Positions 55,101-64,000 of a stretch of DNA of 64,000 bases are shown here, piece after piece. Below the pieces are notes generated by a model, which had not been told where the DNA came from, did no database searches, and worked only from the letters and a program-made list of their open reading frames with translations. Source of the stretch: Amyelois transitella (Eukaryota > Arthropoda > Insecta > Lepidoptera > Pyralidae); assembly GCF_032362555.1 (NCBI RefSeq), contig NC_083522.1, positions 4,690,001 to 4,754,000 of the forward strand, given 5' to 3'. The stretch's first letter is position 1, and the number at the start of each line of letters is the position of its first letter. Position numbers and translations under genes: made by a program.

Positions 55101-55722
55101 AAAATATAACAGTTTAAATAAAATTTAAATTACAACAGTAGCAAATCAAAAAAAAATATAGGAACTTTAGATTGTGAAACTTTATGAAGTACATATTTGT
55201 ATAGCAAGCGCATGCTCCCCAGGAGCTGGGGTCCGTGGTGTCGCCTCTGACAATAAAGAACCTCTACCAGAGTATCAGTCTGGATGGATGTAGGTTATAA
55301 AAACTTCACGCGGGTTTCGCCACTACAAAAAGACAGTGGAAAAGTGCAGTTAATTATTCCACTCATGTTGCTAACTTAAATCTACTTTCAAACACGTAGC
55401 AGCACGACCAACAGTTCCCGATCCAAATTAATTCTATGAATATTAATGTATCCTTTTTTGCTCAACTAAATACAATGTCTTTTATAAGGCCATTAATTCT
55501 TTATTTTATTATCTGCAGTATGTTTAAAACTTCAAAATACCTAATTAACTTGTTATTTTCAATACAATCTGATACCCTTGAACTAATAATAAGCATTAGA
55601 TGCCATAGCGTGCCTCTATTAATTACTATTATCCCCATTATTGTTCAATGTCGACCTAAAACCGTTTATTTACTAAGACGAACTCTAGAATCTTACTATT
55701 TTTCACTTACAGCCGAATCAGT
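52106..55722. other. Repeat-rich intergenic region without a recognised gene
   Basis: Several short open frames occur (52395-52631; minus 52790-52978 with KLEDPRGPDLIEKASRQRG) that look like transposon remnants. A block at 54180-54300 (GGAGATGAATTTGTAAACA, GTCGCTTCCTGTAAAAAT) resembles 60000-60110 and is an interspersed repeat. No host gene could be supported in 3.6 kb. Confidence 0.5.
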
Positions 55723-56599
55723 ATGACGGGTTTGAGACAGGTATTATTAGTCGTTAATAATGGTGATATTATATTTTATCGTGAAGTTAAGTTTGGTTAT
55801 AGTGAAGTGTTTTCTTTTTCAGGTACTTGTGGCTTTGGCTGTTATACAGTGGAGGGAAGACGTAAAGGGTGCTCCTCTTTTACAAGGAGTCAAAATTACA
55901 AGGAACTTTGATATAGACTTCAAACCATTCCAGTTTAAACCTATTTCATTAATATGGGAAAAATGGGGACCTTTTGGAGCGTTCGGAAAGAAACATGCGA
56001 TTGCTAAAAGAGATGCAGATACAGTGAATATAACACCATCTCCATTGAACGTTGGTTCAGTTGTTCCACCAGGATTGAATACTGGAATGACTTCACCACT
56101 TCCAACTGTCGGGCCTGCTTTCGCAAACCCCGCACCTGTTTTTGAAGTCTCTGCAGATAATCCTCCACCACCAGTTAACATACCCCCGATCTCAATACCG
56201 AAAGTAATAACTCCATCCCCTATCAGCAATGACATTTTTCAAGGTCCAGAAGTTAATCCTGTACCTCAAGTTGGTTCAGGAATTGGGCCAAATTTCAATA
56301 GTTTTCCCCAATTTAGATCAACAGGATTGAACACTGACATTTCTCGAATTCAACCTAATATTCAAAATATAAGTCCAATGCCTGTTTTTGATAATACTCC
56401 TTTTAGAGTAAATTTACTGGTACCTCCGACACCGCAGACAAATGTTCCCGTACCAGCAGCTCAACCGGCACCTGATGCTCCAGCTACGCCTAGAGGGGGA
56501 GTCATAGCTCGTTTATTCGGGGAGTTCATTCTTCAATTGTTGTCTAGGCTCATCACTAGTGCCAGATCTTCTTTTAGCCAACTTTCTAACACGGCATAG
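55723..56599 (+). CDS. Secreted proline-rich protein, two exons
   Basis: Exon 1 (55723-55740, MTGLRQ, donor GTATTA) joins exon 2 (55823-56599) in phase to give MTGLRQVLVALAVIQ, a signal peptide, and 264 residues in all. A first part (KITRNFDIDFKPFQFKPISL, IWEKWGPFGAFGKKHAIAKR) ends at a KR site. About 150 residues of Pro/Asn/Val-rich sequence follow (NPPPPVNIPPISIPKVITPS, VPPTPQTNVPVPAAQPAP). It closes with an amphipathic C-terminus (GGVIARLFGEFILQLLSRLI). A longer open frame starting at 55760 reads through the intron and is not used. Possibly a prepropeptide. It is convergent with the glycine-rich gene at 56681-57587, with an 81 bp gap. Confidence 0.72.
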
Positions 56600-56680
56600 T
56601 TAATGAAAAGCTTTTTGAAATAATCTTAATTTATTCAGTTCATTTTAACACTAATTTAAACATAAATGTATTCTTCTTCT

Positions 56681-57587
56681 TCAACGCCCGAAGCCACCTC
56701 GGCCAAAACCATCTTGTCCAAATCCACCTTGGCCAAAGCCACCGTTACCGAAGCCTCCTCCGCCAGGTCTGTATCCTCCTTGTCCAAATCCCCCTTGCCC
56801 AAACCTACCCTGTTGCCCAAATCTGCCTTGTCCTAAACCTCCTTGTTGTCCAAATCCACCTTGGCCAAACCCTCCTTGTTGGCCAAATCCACCACTGCCA
56901 AACCCTCCTTGTTGGCCAAATCCTCCAGGCCCCTGACCAAATCCTGCAGGTCCTTGGCCAAAACCACTAGACCCCTGGCTTAATCCCTGCCCTTGACCAA
57001 AACCTCCTTGGCCAAAACGGTCGCCACCTGGGCGACTTCCGAACCCACCACCAAATTGACCCAGGGTACTTGATGCGAATATTGTCATTAGAAGGGCCAA
57101 AATCAGTGTACTCTGAAAACAAACAAAAATGTTACACTAAGTTGTGAAAAATTGGTAAATAACGTAAGGGTGCAGATAAATTAAGAGTATAACGGGAGTG
57201 AACCTCAAAGAAACCTCTTAGAAAATACACCCATATGTAATTTGGTTGTATGTTCGAATACAAACAATTTCAGTAGAATTGTTAAGTGATTAAAATGAGT
57301 TTTGTGACTTTTATTAAATTTTCTTGAATGTTATTGTAGAGTATTGAGAATACTTTTTAGAAAAAATTATTTTTTTTAGTTTTAATAGCTTGAACCGTCG
57401 GTCACTCATTAAGGACACTTCAATCAGCATACATACTCAGATCACTCGCAAAGGGCTCACTAATAGGTTAGTTTACCTATTTTAGCTGCTTTTTGAATAA
57501 GAATAATTATGAATTTAAACATCTAACATCATTAGATCGTGTATTTAGTGGTTAAAATATTTGATGTCTTCGTACCTGAGCTGTCAT
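56681..57587 (-). CDS. Secreted Gly/Gln/Phe-rich protein, two exons (GRP4)
   Basis: Microexon 57587-57576 (MTAQ) ends at a GTACGA donor. Exon 2 (57112-56681) continues STLILALLMTIFASSTLG, completing the signal peptide; total 147 residues. The mature chain is about 120 residues of GFGQ, GGFGQQ and GQG repeats, with a few RPGG variants and arginines near the end (GRGGFGR*). This GFGQ type differs from the GYG/GWG genes at 26-37 kb but matches the gene at 62801-63649 in layout. Low-complexity, extracellular; a structural role in cuticle, eggshell or secretion is likely but unproved. TTTATT at 56629 is a probable polyadenylation signal. Confidence 0.82.
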
Positions 57588-58679
57588 TTTGCAGGTGTAA
57601 AGATCCAATGTTACCAGAGAACTAACTGGCAATGTAAATATACATCGTTTAAATATTACGTGAATTGGGAATCCTCTAACGTATTTCCTGTTTTCATAAA
57701 AATGGTCAATGTTTCTCAAACTTTTCAACCTATACATATTTTAGGAAATTTATCACGTAAGGTCTTTTAGTTTTTGTGAGACTGTTGGCTCTGTCTACTC
57801 AGTAAGGGACAAAGACGTTATTATATATATATGTATGTAGTTGCACAGCGCAAGGCGAATCCTCTTAGAATGCACATGTTATATTGTTCAATTACTAAAC
57901 GTAGGTAGATATTTAAGGAAATTGCTCCATCATTAATATACTACATTATTTTTGAACTTCATGAGATTAGGAACAGCCACATCTTGCAGAGGCTTAAGTT
58001 AATAATTGAGATATAAATTACCCTACACGTAGTTTAGTATGACCAAATTATAGATTCATGTGATGTGACATTTGATTTAAATCAATTCAGTAGTGTTTTT
58101 TTATTTAGTACTTATATATATGTACACTATGTATACTATGTACTAATATGAATTTATTATTTTTTTGAAATTTTTTATTTTGATGCTTTTTTCGATTATG
58201 GATTTTTCCTTTTTTTTCGTTGACTAGAAGAAATCCCAATTGGGATAAGTCCGCCATGGTACATATTCTTTTAAATCCAATAACTGTTTTGTAATTAGTT
58301 ATAAGTATTCCTTTTTATATGCAATAAAGAGTTTACAAATAATCAAACCAAGAGTATTTTAGAATATAACATTAAAATAATCTCGTGATATAATCATCTA
58401 AGTTATTTTGTTGAGGAATCTTTGGCTACCGGCTACCTACAAACAAACAGAAACCTGTCATATTTATCGACCCATCGCGACTTCTTTTATTATTTGATTA
58501 GTGTATCATTCACTCTATGTCAGATTACAAACATGTCAGCCACAATTAAGGATTCTTGAAGGTTGAAATGTGTACTTGTAGCATTTTATGCAGAAATATT
58601 AAAAATATATAATTCCATAATAATGGATCAATAGGCCTCATCATTTTAATATTAGCAGAGGGACCTGGGCATTCAAATG
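57588..58679. other. Intergenic, no gene seen
   Basis: Contains a short tail fragment of the CATA-tailed retroposon (57779-57840, GACTGTTGGCTCTGTCTACT to ATGTATGTAG) and long A/T runs. Confidence 0.5.
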
Positions 58680-59300
58680 ACATCAAATCATCCTTATCTT
58701 CCCATGGAAGTAGTAAAAGGCCACATACGATTTTTCTTGTACGTGATGGGCTAGAAACCTGTCACTATTTGAATTTCAATTCAATTATAAAGATATTCAG
58801 CTGAACGCGTGGTGGCCTTTCAGTGTTTCAAGACTGGTGGCTTTGTCTTCCCTGCAAGGGATATAGACGTGACTATATGTATGTATCGGTAGAACCACAA
58901 TTATTATTATTATCGTAGCCCAGAAACCATTACATGCGGGAAAAAGGTTTTGAGTTCTTTCCTTCCCTTAATTGACTTTTACAATCTGCACGGAAAAGAA
59001 GCAGCTGAGACACGCTTTGGTCGCTACCAGACTAGCATGGAAGCTTGCACAAGATGAATGTGCTCCTATTACATGAAATACATGGAGTAGTCCTGTTCTA
59101 AAGTGCCGGCAACCATACGGCTAAACCTCTAAATGTCCACGGCAAATACATAAGAGTTGCCTAAGATCAATACAGAACCATAATATTAAGCATCTACTTA
59201 TATGGAAGAGCTTTGCTATACGGGCGAAAAAAAAAAAATGGTTGTAAGTACATACAATTCAAAGATTTAACTTTATTTATAAAAAATTTTGATCACAAAT
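58680..59300. repeat. Duplicated 3' flank, copy 1 (matches 62400-62765)
   Basis: It contains a retroposon copy (58740-58885), then CAATTATTATTATTATCGTA and AGCCCAGAAACCAT, then TTGACTTTTACAATCTGCAC. After an insert it ends AACTTTATTTATAAA..TCACAAATTC next to a minus-strand stop codon. The same blocks in the same order occur downstream of the gene at 62801. A GTGCCGGCAACCATACGGCT retroposon end lies at 59101-59120. Confidence 0.7.
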
Positions 59301-59525
59301 TCAAAATGCGCTATAATACATTGCTTGTTCTTCATCGATACTCTCGCTTGATTCGGTTCTACCTGCTTTTAATAACTCTATTAAAGGTTGCACGAGGTCT
59401 TCAGGATACTTGTTTCTAGCGGTAGTAGTTGCTTCATCGTCACACCCACGTTTCAGTCTATTCATGGGCTCAGAAGCGATTAGGCTAATCAAGCACAGAA
59501 GGGTGACAAAAACGATCAGCTTCAT
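59301..59525 (-). CDS. Small secreted peptide precursor, 74 residues
   Basis: MKLIVFVTLLCLISLIASEP forms a clear signal peptide. It is followed by MNRLKR (a dibasic site), then GCDDEATTTARNKYPEDLVQ and PLIELLKAGRTESSESIDEE, ending AMYYSAF. The ATG directly follows a TTTTTTTAG acceptor, so at least one untranslated upstream exon is probable. One cysteine only in the mature part. Not recognised. Its 3' flank is homologous to that of the glycine-rich gene at 62801-63649. Prohormone-like in form, but a small cuticle or gland protein is equally possible. Confidence 0.6.
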   Translation of the reverse strand: MKLIVFVTLLCLISLIASEPMNRLKRGCDDEATTTARNKYPEDLVQPLIELLKAGRTESSESIDEEQAMYYSAF

Positions 59526-59918
59526 CTAAAAAAAAACTATTAATGAGCAAAACATTAAAAAAAAACTTGAGACAAGGTGATTTCACTAGCCTATCACTGC
59601 CACTAATATTGTGAATTTTAATTCCATCATTAGGCTTTTCATTCTTGTGTCTTTTGGTTCTGGGGTGTATAAATAAAATTGTAGAAAAGTGAGGGATGAA
59701 GACGTGATAAATTGTGTGTGTAGAGACCCGGTTAGGTTTCTTTATGAATATAAATACCTGCCTCAGCAGTGACAAAAGTTGAGACTTCGTTCGCAACGTT
59801 GGAGGTATACCTACATGAAGTAGGAACGTGTGAATGCGAAACGTAAATAAAAAATAAAGTGATTCTATGCCTAGAGTATCGAGGTTCTGTGTAATTTAAA
59901 ATACAAGGGTTTTTTGAA

Positions 59919-59956
59919 ATTGGAATTTACATACTAAGCTATATGTAAATTCCAAT
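59919..59956. repeat. Perfect 15 bp inverted repeat with 8 bp loop
   Basis: ATTGGAATTTACATA at 59919-59933 and its inverse TATGTAAATTCCAAT at 59942-59956. Confidence 0.8.
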
Positions 59957-61167
59957 GTATGTATGTATGGGTATGTGCTCACAGTATAGGAGAACATATG
60001 CACTAGGTTCTCCTATAGGTTTGCGGAGATCAAACAAAATCCGTTCCATCTGAACTTCGCAAAGTTGCTTCTTGTAAAAATTGCTTGTCTTGCCTACTCC
60101 AGGATTGTGGTCATATATGGACCCTGGGTCCTCTCTTCGAGTACCGGGATCAACGCCAGGATGATGATGATTAATATAAAAAGCGAAGGATAAGCAATAA
60201 TGAATGAACAAATTAAATTACCCTTTTGAAGAAGGAAGTAAACAAGTGTTGTTATTCTGAAGACGTTCTTCTGTGTAACATTTCAATTCTCCCATCAGGT
60301 TTATATACATATTTAGAGTGCTATATTTAGTTGTGTTGTTTTAATTGTGGCAATTATATTTTAATTAGCATGTGATAAGGCAAAATAATTTATTTTTATT
60401 GCAGACACATCCGTGGAAGTAATTTTCCGATGGTTCAATGAACTCGCAGTTTGTCTTTGGTATAGAAACAACCATTGACAATGATTTATAATAAAGTAGA
60501 TACTCTTAGGAAATTACCTCACTGACTTAGGTTTTCAAATTGACAAACTTTCGTATATTGAAATGAGATATCGAATTCCTGTGTTATCAAAGATGATTTG
60601 GTTATGCAAATAGGTTTACCTGCTACTTTGCGATAAAGTAGTATCAAGGAATCCTCTTGTCACTTTAATACGCTTCTACCGAGGCTTCGCTCCCAAAGAT
60701 TTCTTCAAATAAAATTAGCTCATATTCCTTCAATTTCTGTACCAACTTTAATCAAAAAAGGATTATACATCTAAAGTGACGGGTATAATTTGTTTTGAAA
60801 TCTCGAACAGTTGATGTCAAACCATAACAGCTCAGGTAAAGTAGATATAGGAAATATCGAAAAGACGTCTTAACCAAAGATCATCTGGAACACCTGATGC
60901 AGACCCATTCAGTCCGCCTTTTGTATATTTGTTTTTAGGCAATAAAGTTTTAAATCTACTCATCAATTATAGTCAATTAACTCATCAATTATGGAAAAGA
61001 CGTCTTAACAAAAGTTGTTCAAGCTGATGATATATCTGTTCATTAGATTTTGAGTTTATTCGTTACGAACAAAAATACGAATCTTTTTTCTCTATATAAT
61101 ATTAGTATGGATTATTAAATATTTTTTGTCAACTGTGAATTGTGTGACTGAGAATTTCGGAATATAG

Positions 61168-61570
61168 AGTATATAGGCTCCTACTAAATATGTAAAAATG
61201 TTCTATATAATTAAATTTTACTTTTATTAATGAATTAATTTTCAATAACTAAACAATACGTATACGCGTGAGGACCAGTGCGCAGTAACTGACCACTCAG
61301 AAGGTTGCGTGTTCAAATCACGTCGGGGTCACCAATTATAGGCTCCTACTAAATATGTAAAAATTAAATAATTTGTTTAATTAAAATATTCTTGAGTGCC
61401 TATTTTGTTATAGTGTGAGGGTCCTAATCTACTGGGAGCACCGCCACTGATCTTCAATAATAAATTGTTCTATATAATTAAATTTAACTTTTATTAATGA
61501 ATTAATTTTCAATAACTAAACAATACGTATACGCGTGAGGACCAGTGCGCAGTAACTGATCACACGCCAT
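61168..61570. repeat. Tandem duplication containing tRNA-Trp-derived sequence
   Basis: A block TAGGCTCCTACTAAATATGT recurs at 61171 and 61342. A second block of about 105 bp (TTCTATATAATTAAATTT to CGCGTGAGGACCAGTGCGCA) recurs at 61200 and 61467. In the first copy this runs into TCAGAAGGTTGCGTGTTCAA and ATCACGTCGGGGTCACCA. That is the 3' half of a tRNA-Trp including a genomic CCA; the 5' half is deleted in the D and anticodon arms. The second copy has about 100 bp of extra sequence between the blocks and lacks the 3' half. Confidence 0.7.
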
Positions 61571-61774
61571 TCATTCGTCGCTCTCATACAAAATCGCTGA
61601 CACATAACAGTCACACTTACATTGCGTCCCTACAAGTATTTTTTGTTAATCAAAATAAAATCCTATGTAATACCACAATTTATTTTGTTGAATTTGAGGA
61701 AATTTAATAATCTTAACCTTCGTATTTCCAATAACACGCAAACGGACTTGCGGGCTACAGCTATATTATATATG

Positions 61775-61890
61775 AATAAGGCGATGGGCTAGCAAACCAT
61801 CTTTAAGTCTTATTGTTGAACCTTTCAGTCTTTGCGAGATTGTTTGCTATATCTACCCCGTAAGCGATAAAGACGCAATTTTATATACGT
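61775..61890 (+). mobile_element. Short CATA-tailed retroposon remnant
   Basis: GGCGATGGGCTAGCAA, CTTTCAGTCTTTGCGAGATT and ATCTACCCCGTAAGCGATAA; most of the body is deleted. Confidence 0.5.
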
Positions 61891-61961
61891 ATATAAATTG
61901 ATTATTGTAAGTCCAATATATTGAAAAAAGAAAGAAAATATGTTATGTTTATTGTTTTCAG

Positions 61962-62162
61962 ATTGTACTTTTCATTCCACATAGGCGTGGCCAAATCAAT
62001 GATATCAGCGAATCTACCCGAGCCTATAACCCCGACTGTCGTTCTATGTGGAGACTGTACGAATCCGCTAAAGAAAGCTATTATGATTTCGTGTTTATTT
62101 TTGAAAATCCACTTACTTGGATACGGAAAATGATGAACCGCCCTCCAAGTAAGACGAAATAG
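61962..62162 (+). CDS. Probable terminal coding exon of an unidentified gene
   Basis: After a TTGTTTTCAG acceptor the frame gives 66 codons to TAG: IVLFIPHRRGQINDISESTR, AYNPDCRSMWRLYESAKESY, YDFVFIFENPLTWIRKMMNR, PPSKTK. Composition and aromatic content look like a real protein. The first residues could finish a split signal peptide, as in neighbouring genes. I found no upstream exon. A minus-strand open frame overlaps it and looks less protein-like. Unknown family. Confidence 0.35.
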   Translation: MVLFIPHRRGQINDISESTRAYNPDCRSMWRLYESAKESYYDFVFIFENPLTWIRKMMNRPPSKTK

Positions 62163-62399
62163 GCACCCAAACGTGCAGGATGTACACATCTCACGTGATA
62201 ATGTTTTCGTAACAACTAATGTTGTCTGCCATAACAAGGATTTTGTAGAGTCAGTGAATTATTAGATATATTATTTGACATAATATTCGTATTGAAATCA
62301 TTAATTTTAATCTTGTTCACATTTTTTTTAATTCAGACAATGTGCATTCGTCGTATATTGATAAATTGACTTCCGGTAAAAATGCTGAAGTGTAGTTTG

Positions 62400-62765
62400 T
62401 TCCGCCGTTTCTTTTATACGAGCGGAACTTGTCACTATTTGAAACTTAATTCCATTATTCAGACATACAGCTGAACGCGTGGCCTTTCAGTCTTTTCAAT
62501 TTTGTTGGCTCTGTCTACCCCGTAAGGGATATAGACGTGCCTATATGTATGTATCAGAGGAACAACAATTATTATTATCGTAGCCCAGAAACCATCATAA
62601 GGAAATAAGGTGTTGGGTTCTTTCCTTTCCCTTGATTGACTTTTACAATCTGTACGAGAGCAGGAGAAAAACTGTGTTTGCATCACAGATTTAAGTTTGT
62701 ACACACAATATAAAGAATTAACTTTATTTATAAAGCCACATAAAAATTTAGGTCACAAATTCGAA
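62400..62765. repeat. Duplicated 3' flank, copy 2 (matches 58680-59300)
   Basis: It contains a retroposon copy (62423-62556), ACAATTATTATTATCGTAGC, CCAGAAACCAT, TTGACTTTTACAATCTGTAC and finally ATTAACTTTATTTATAAAGC and GGTCACAAATTCG. It also starts next to a LINE 3'-end fragment (62270-62420) related to 48660-48800. Confidence 0.7.
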
Positions 62766-62800
62766 GTATGTGTTACGATTCCGGGGTCAAACTTGTTACA

Positions 62801-63649
62801 TCAACGTCTTCCGATGCCACCCTGGCTCCTACCGTGGCTGCCCTGGTTTCCACCAAAACCTCCCTGGCTCCCACCGAACCCTCCTTGGCTCCCACCAAGG
62901 CCGCCCTGGTTTCGGCCTCCTAGGCCACCGCGGTTCCCCTGGCCACCAAGCCCACCAAGGCTTCCCCCTTGACCGCCGCCTAAACTTCCTTGGCTCCCAA
63001 ATCCGCTCTGACTACGACCTCCTTGGCTACCTCCAAATCCGCTTTGACCGCGGCCTCCTTGGTTACTGCCGAACCCTCCTTCTCTCTGAGCCAAAGTTGT
63101 AGCTACAAAAACCACTAATAACATAGTCAACATCTGAAAACAAAGATGTCATTATGTTAGTTTCAGAGGAAAAGAAAGATGCAATGTCATATGTAAATTT
63201 CAGTGGATCCATACACTTTTAAATTTATAAAGATTTGATTAACTAAATCAGGATAATTATCACGCTTCTAGTCTTACTCCCGTTTGCGGTCTCATCCTCT
63301 TTAGAGAAAAGCTGGGGGTCCGCCTACAATCCACATCCTGGATTGGATAAGTCAGGTTTTTACGCTTTAACCCCTGCAACCTTTGCTGGGGGACGTTATC
63401 CATCTCTGCTTATGCTTACGCACACGGGTTTTCTTCCACCATTGAACATTTATGAGCAATAAAACTTACATAGCCCAATAAGACTTGTTATTACATTTTT
63501 TCAGTTATTTTTCTAATAATCTCCGTGTATTCTTGACGTTTTGGCGATAACACTTCAAAGCTCGGCCCTTCCTCAGTGACGAGATTTTGTTATAGAGATT
63601 AGAGATTATGTTATAACTTAAAAATATAACCTACCTTTAATGAAGCCAT
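62801..63649 (-). CDS. Secreted Gly/Gln/Ser-rich protein, two exons (GRP5)
   Basis: Microexon 63649-63635 (MASLK) ends at a GTAGGT donor. Exon 2 (63133-62801) continues MLTMLLVVFVATTLAQ, completing the signal peptide; total 115 residues. The mature part repeats GGSQGG, GGFGGSQGG and GRSQSGFG, with arginines spread through it, ending GGIGRR*. Layout and GGFG repeats match the gene at 56681-57587, so the two are likely paralogues. A TATA box lies at 63731-63740. A repeat fragment occupies part of the intron (about 63280-63440). Proline-rich open frames on the opposite strand are mirror images of the glycine codons. Confidence 0.82.
63280..63440. mobile_element. Interspersed repeat fragment (GGATAAGTCAGGTTTTTACG type)
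   Basis: ATTGGATAAGTCAGG is shared with 46640-46654, and the following CCTGCAACCTTTGCTGGGGG is reminiscent of a common lepidopteran repeat. Class unknown. Confidence 0.4.
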
Positions 63650-63730
63650 GATAAAACAATATAAGTCGATTCCTAGATGAGTAAAGTAATCGAGACGATA
63701 TGTCACTGGTGTCGATTCCGATATCTCGAT

Positions 63731-63740
63731 CTTTTATATA
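63731..63740 (-). promoter_or_regulatory. TATA box of the GRP5 gene
   Basis: TATATAAAAG on the minus strand, about 82 bp upstream of the microexon ATG. Confidence 0.6.
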
Positions 63741-63959
63741 GGATCTTTCCGGCTAATTAAATTCATAAATTATATCCATGTAAACATTGCTAGTCGTTAT
63801 AATGTGGTATGAACGCAACATTTAGGTGTATTATATATAATGATTTCTTATGGAAGGAAAATATTTTGTAATCATTCTCCTAAAGCCTTCTATAAAAAGT
63901 CTGATTTATCTCATTTATTTATTGATTTGCAAAATTATATTAATGTCATAAATGTCATA

Positions 63960-64000
63960 TCATCATCATATAACCACGTTTATCCCTTGCGAGTCAGACA
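63960..64000 (-). mobile_element. CATA-tailed retroposon copy cut by the window edge
   Basis: TCATATAACCACGTTTATCC followed by CTTGCGAGTCAGACA matches the tail end of the family. Confidence 0.55.

Noticed and set aside
55436-55726. 96-codon plus-strand frame before the proline-rich gene
   Set aside because: Low-complexity Ile/Leu-rich frame from AT-rich DNA that overlaps the real start exon in another frame.
61168-61570. Solo or paired long terminal repeats with a primer-binding site
   Set aside because: The tRNA-Trp-like sequence is in sense orientation relative to the leading repeat and next to the wrong copy for a primer-binding site. A tandem duplication with tRNA-derived sequence fits better.
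62697-63102. Proline-rich plus-strand open frames
   Set aside because: They are the complement of the glycine codons of the minus-strand gene at 62801-63649, which has a signal peptide, a microexon and a TATA box.

Overview
The window is nuclear DNA of a lepidopteran insect (moth or butterfly). Three things point there: AT-rich intron-bearing genes with GT-AG junctions, many copies of a roughly 270 bp retroposon with a CATA/ATGT-repeat tail plus a tRNA-derived Metulj-type SINE, and host genes with clear insect or metazoan orthologues. Gene models were built by reading splice sites by eye. Family assignments rest on remembered family motifs, not on a search.

Layout. (1) 1-16 kb is a conserved housekeeping block: the 3' end of mitochondrial ribosomal protein S9 (+), a NOL8/viriato-like nucleolar RNA-binding protein (-), an SLC35F5-like multi-pass transporter (-) whose last exon has been copied about ten times in a 170 bp tandem array, and the multisynthetase-complex factor AIMP3/EEF1E1 (+). 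(2) 15.9-27.5 kb holds secreted-protein genes: a 68-residue peptide gene, an odorant-binding protein with a 112-residue insertion between its first two cysteines (-), a Gly/Ser/Tyr-rich protein (-) whose long first intron carries an internally deleted pogo-type DNA transposon, and a small glycine-rich protein (-). (3) 27.5-38 kb is transposon-rich and contains two more tiny-first-exon glycine-rich genes (-). (4) 38.9-50 kb is the most unusual part, a mirror-like cluster of two protein families I do not recognise. One is a secreted family built on a repeated C-x8-C motif (one gene -, one +); the other is very lysine-rich with SAP-like motifs (one -, two or three +, plus a broken fragment). (5) 50-64 kb carries small secreted peptides, a proline-rich secreted protein and two more glycine-rich genes among repeats.

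From about 15.9 kb onward almost every readable gene starts with a signal peptide, usually split by an intron just after the first 3-6 codons. The glycine-rich genes have TATA boxes about 50-90 bp upstream of the ATG. I infer a cluster of extracellular-matrix, cuticle-like or gland-secreted products next to a conserved housekeeping block. The main candidates for something new are the C-x8-C family, the linked lysine-rich family, the exon-derived tandem array, and a retroposon copy carrying two inverted duplications of the kind left by template switching.
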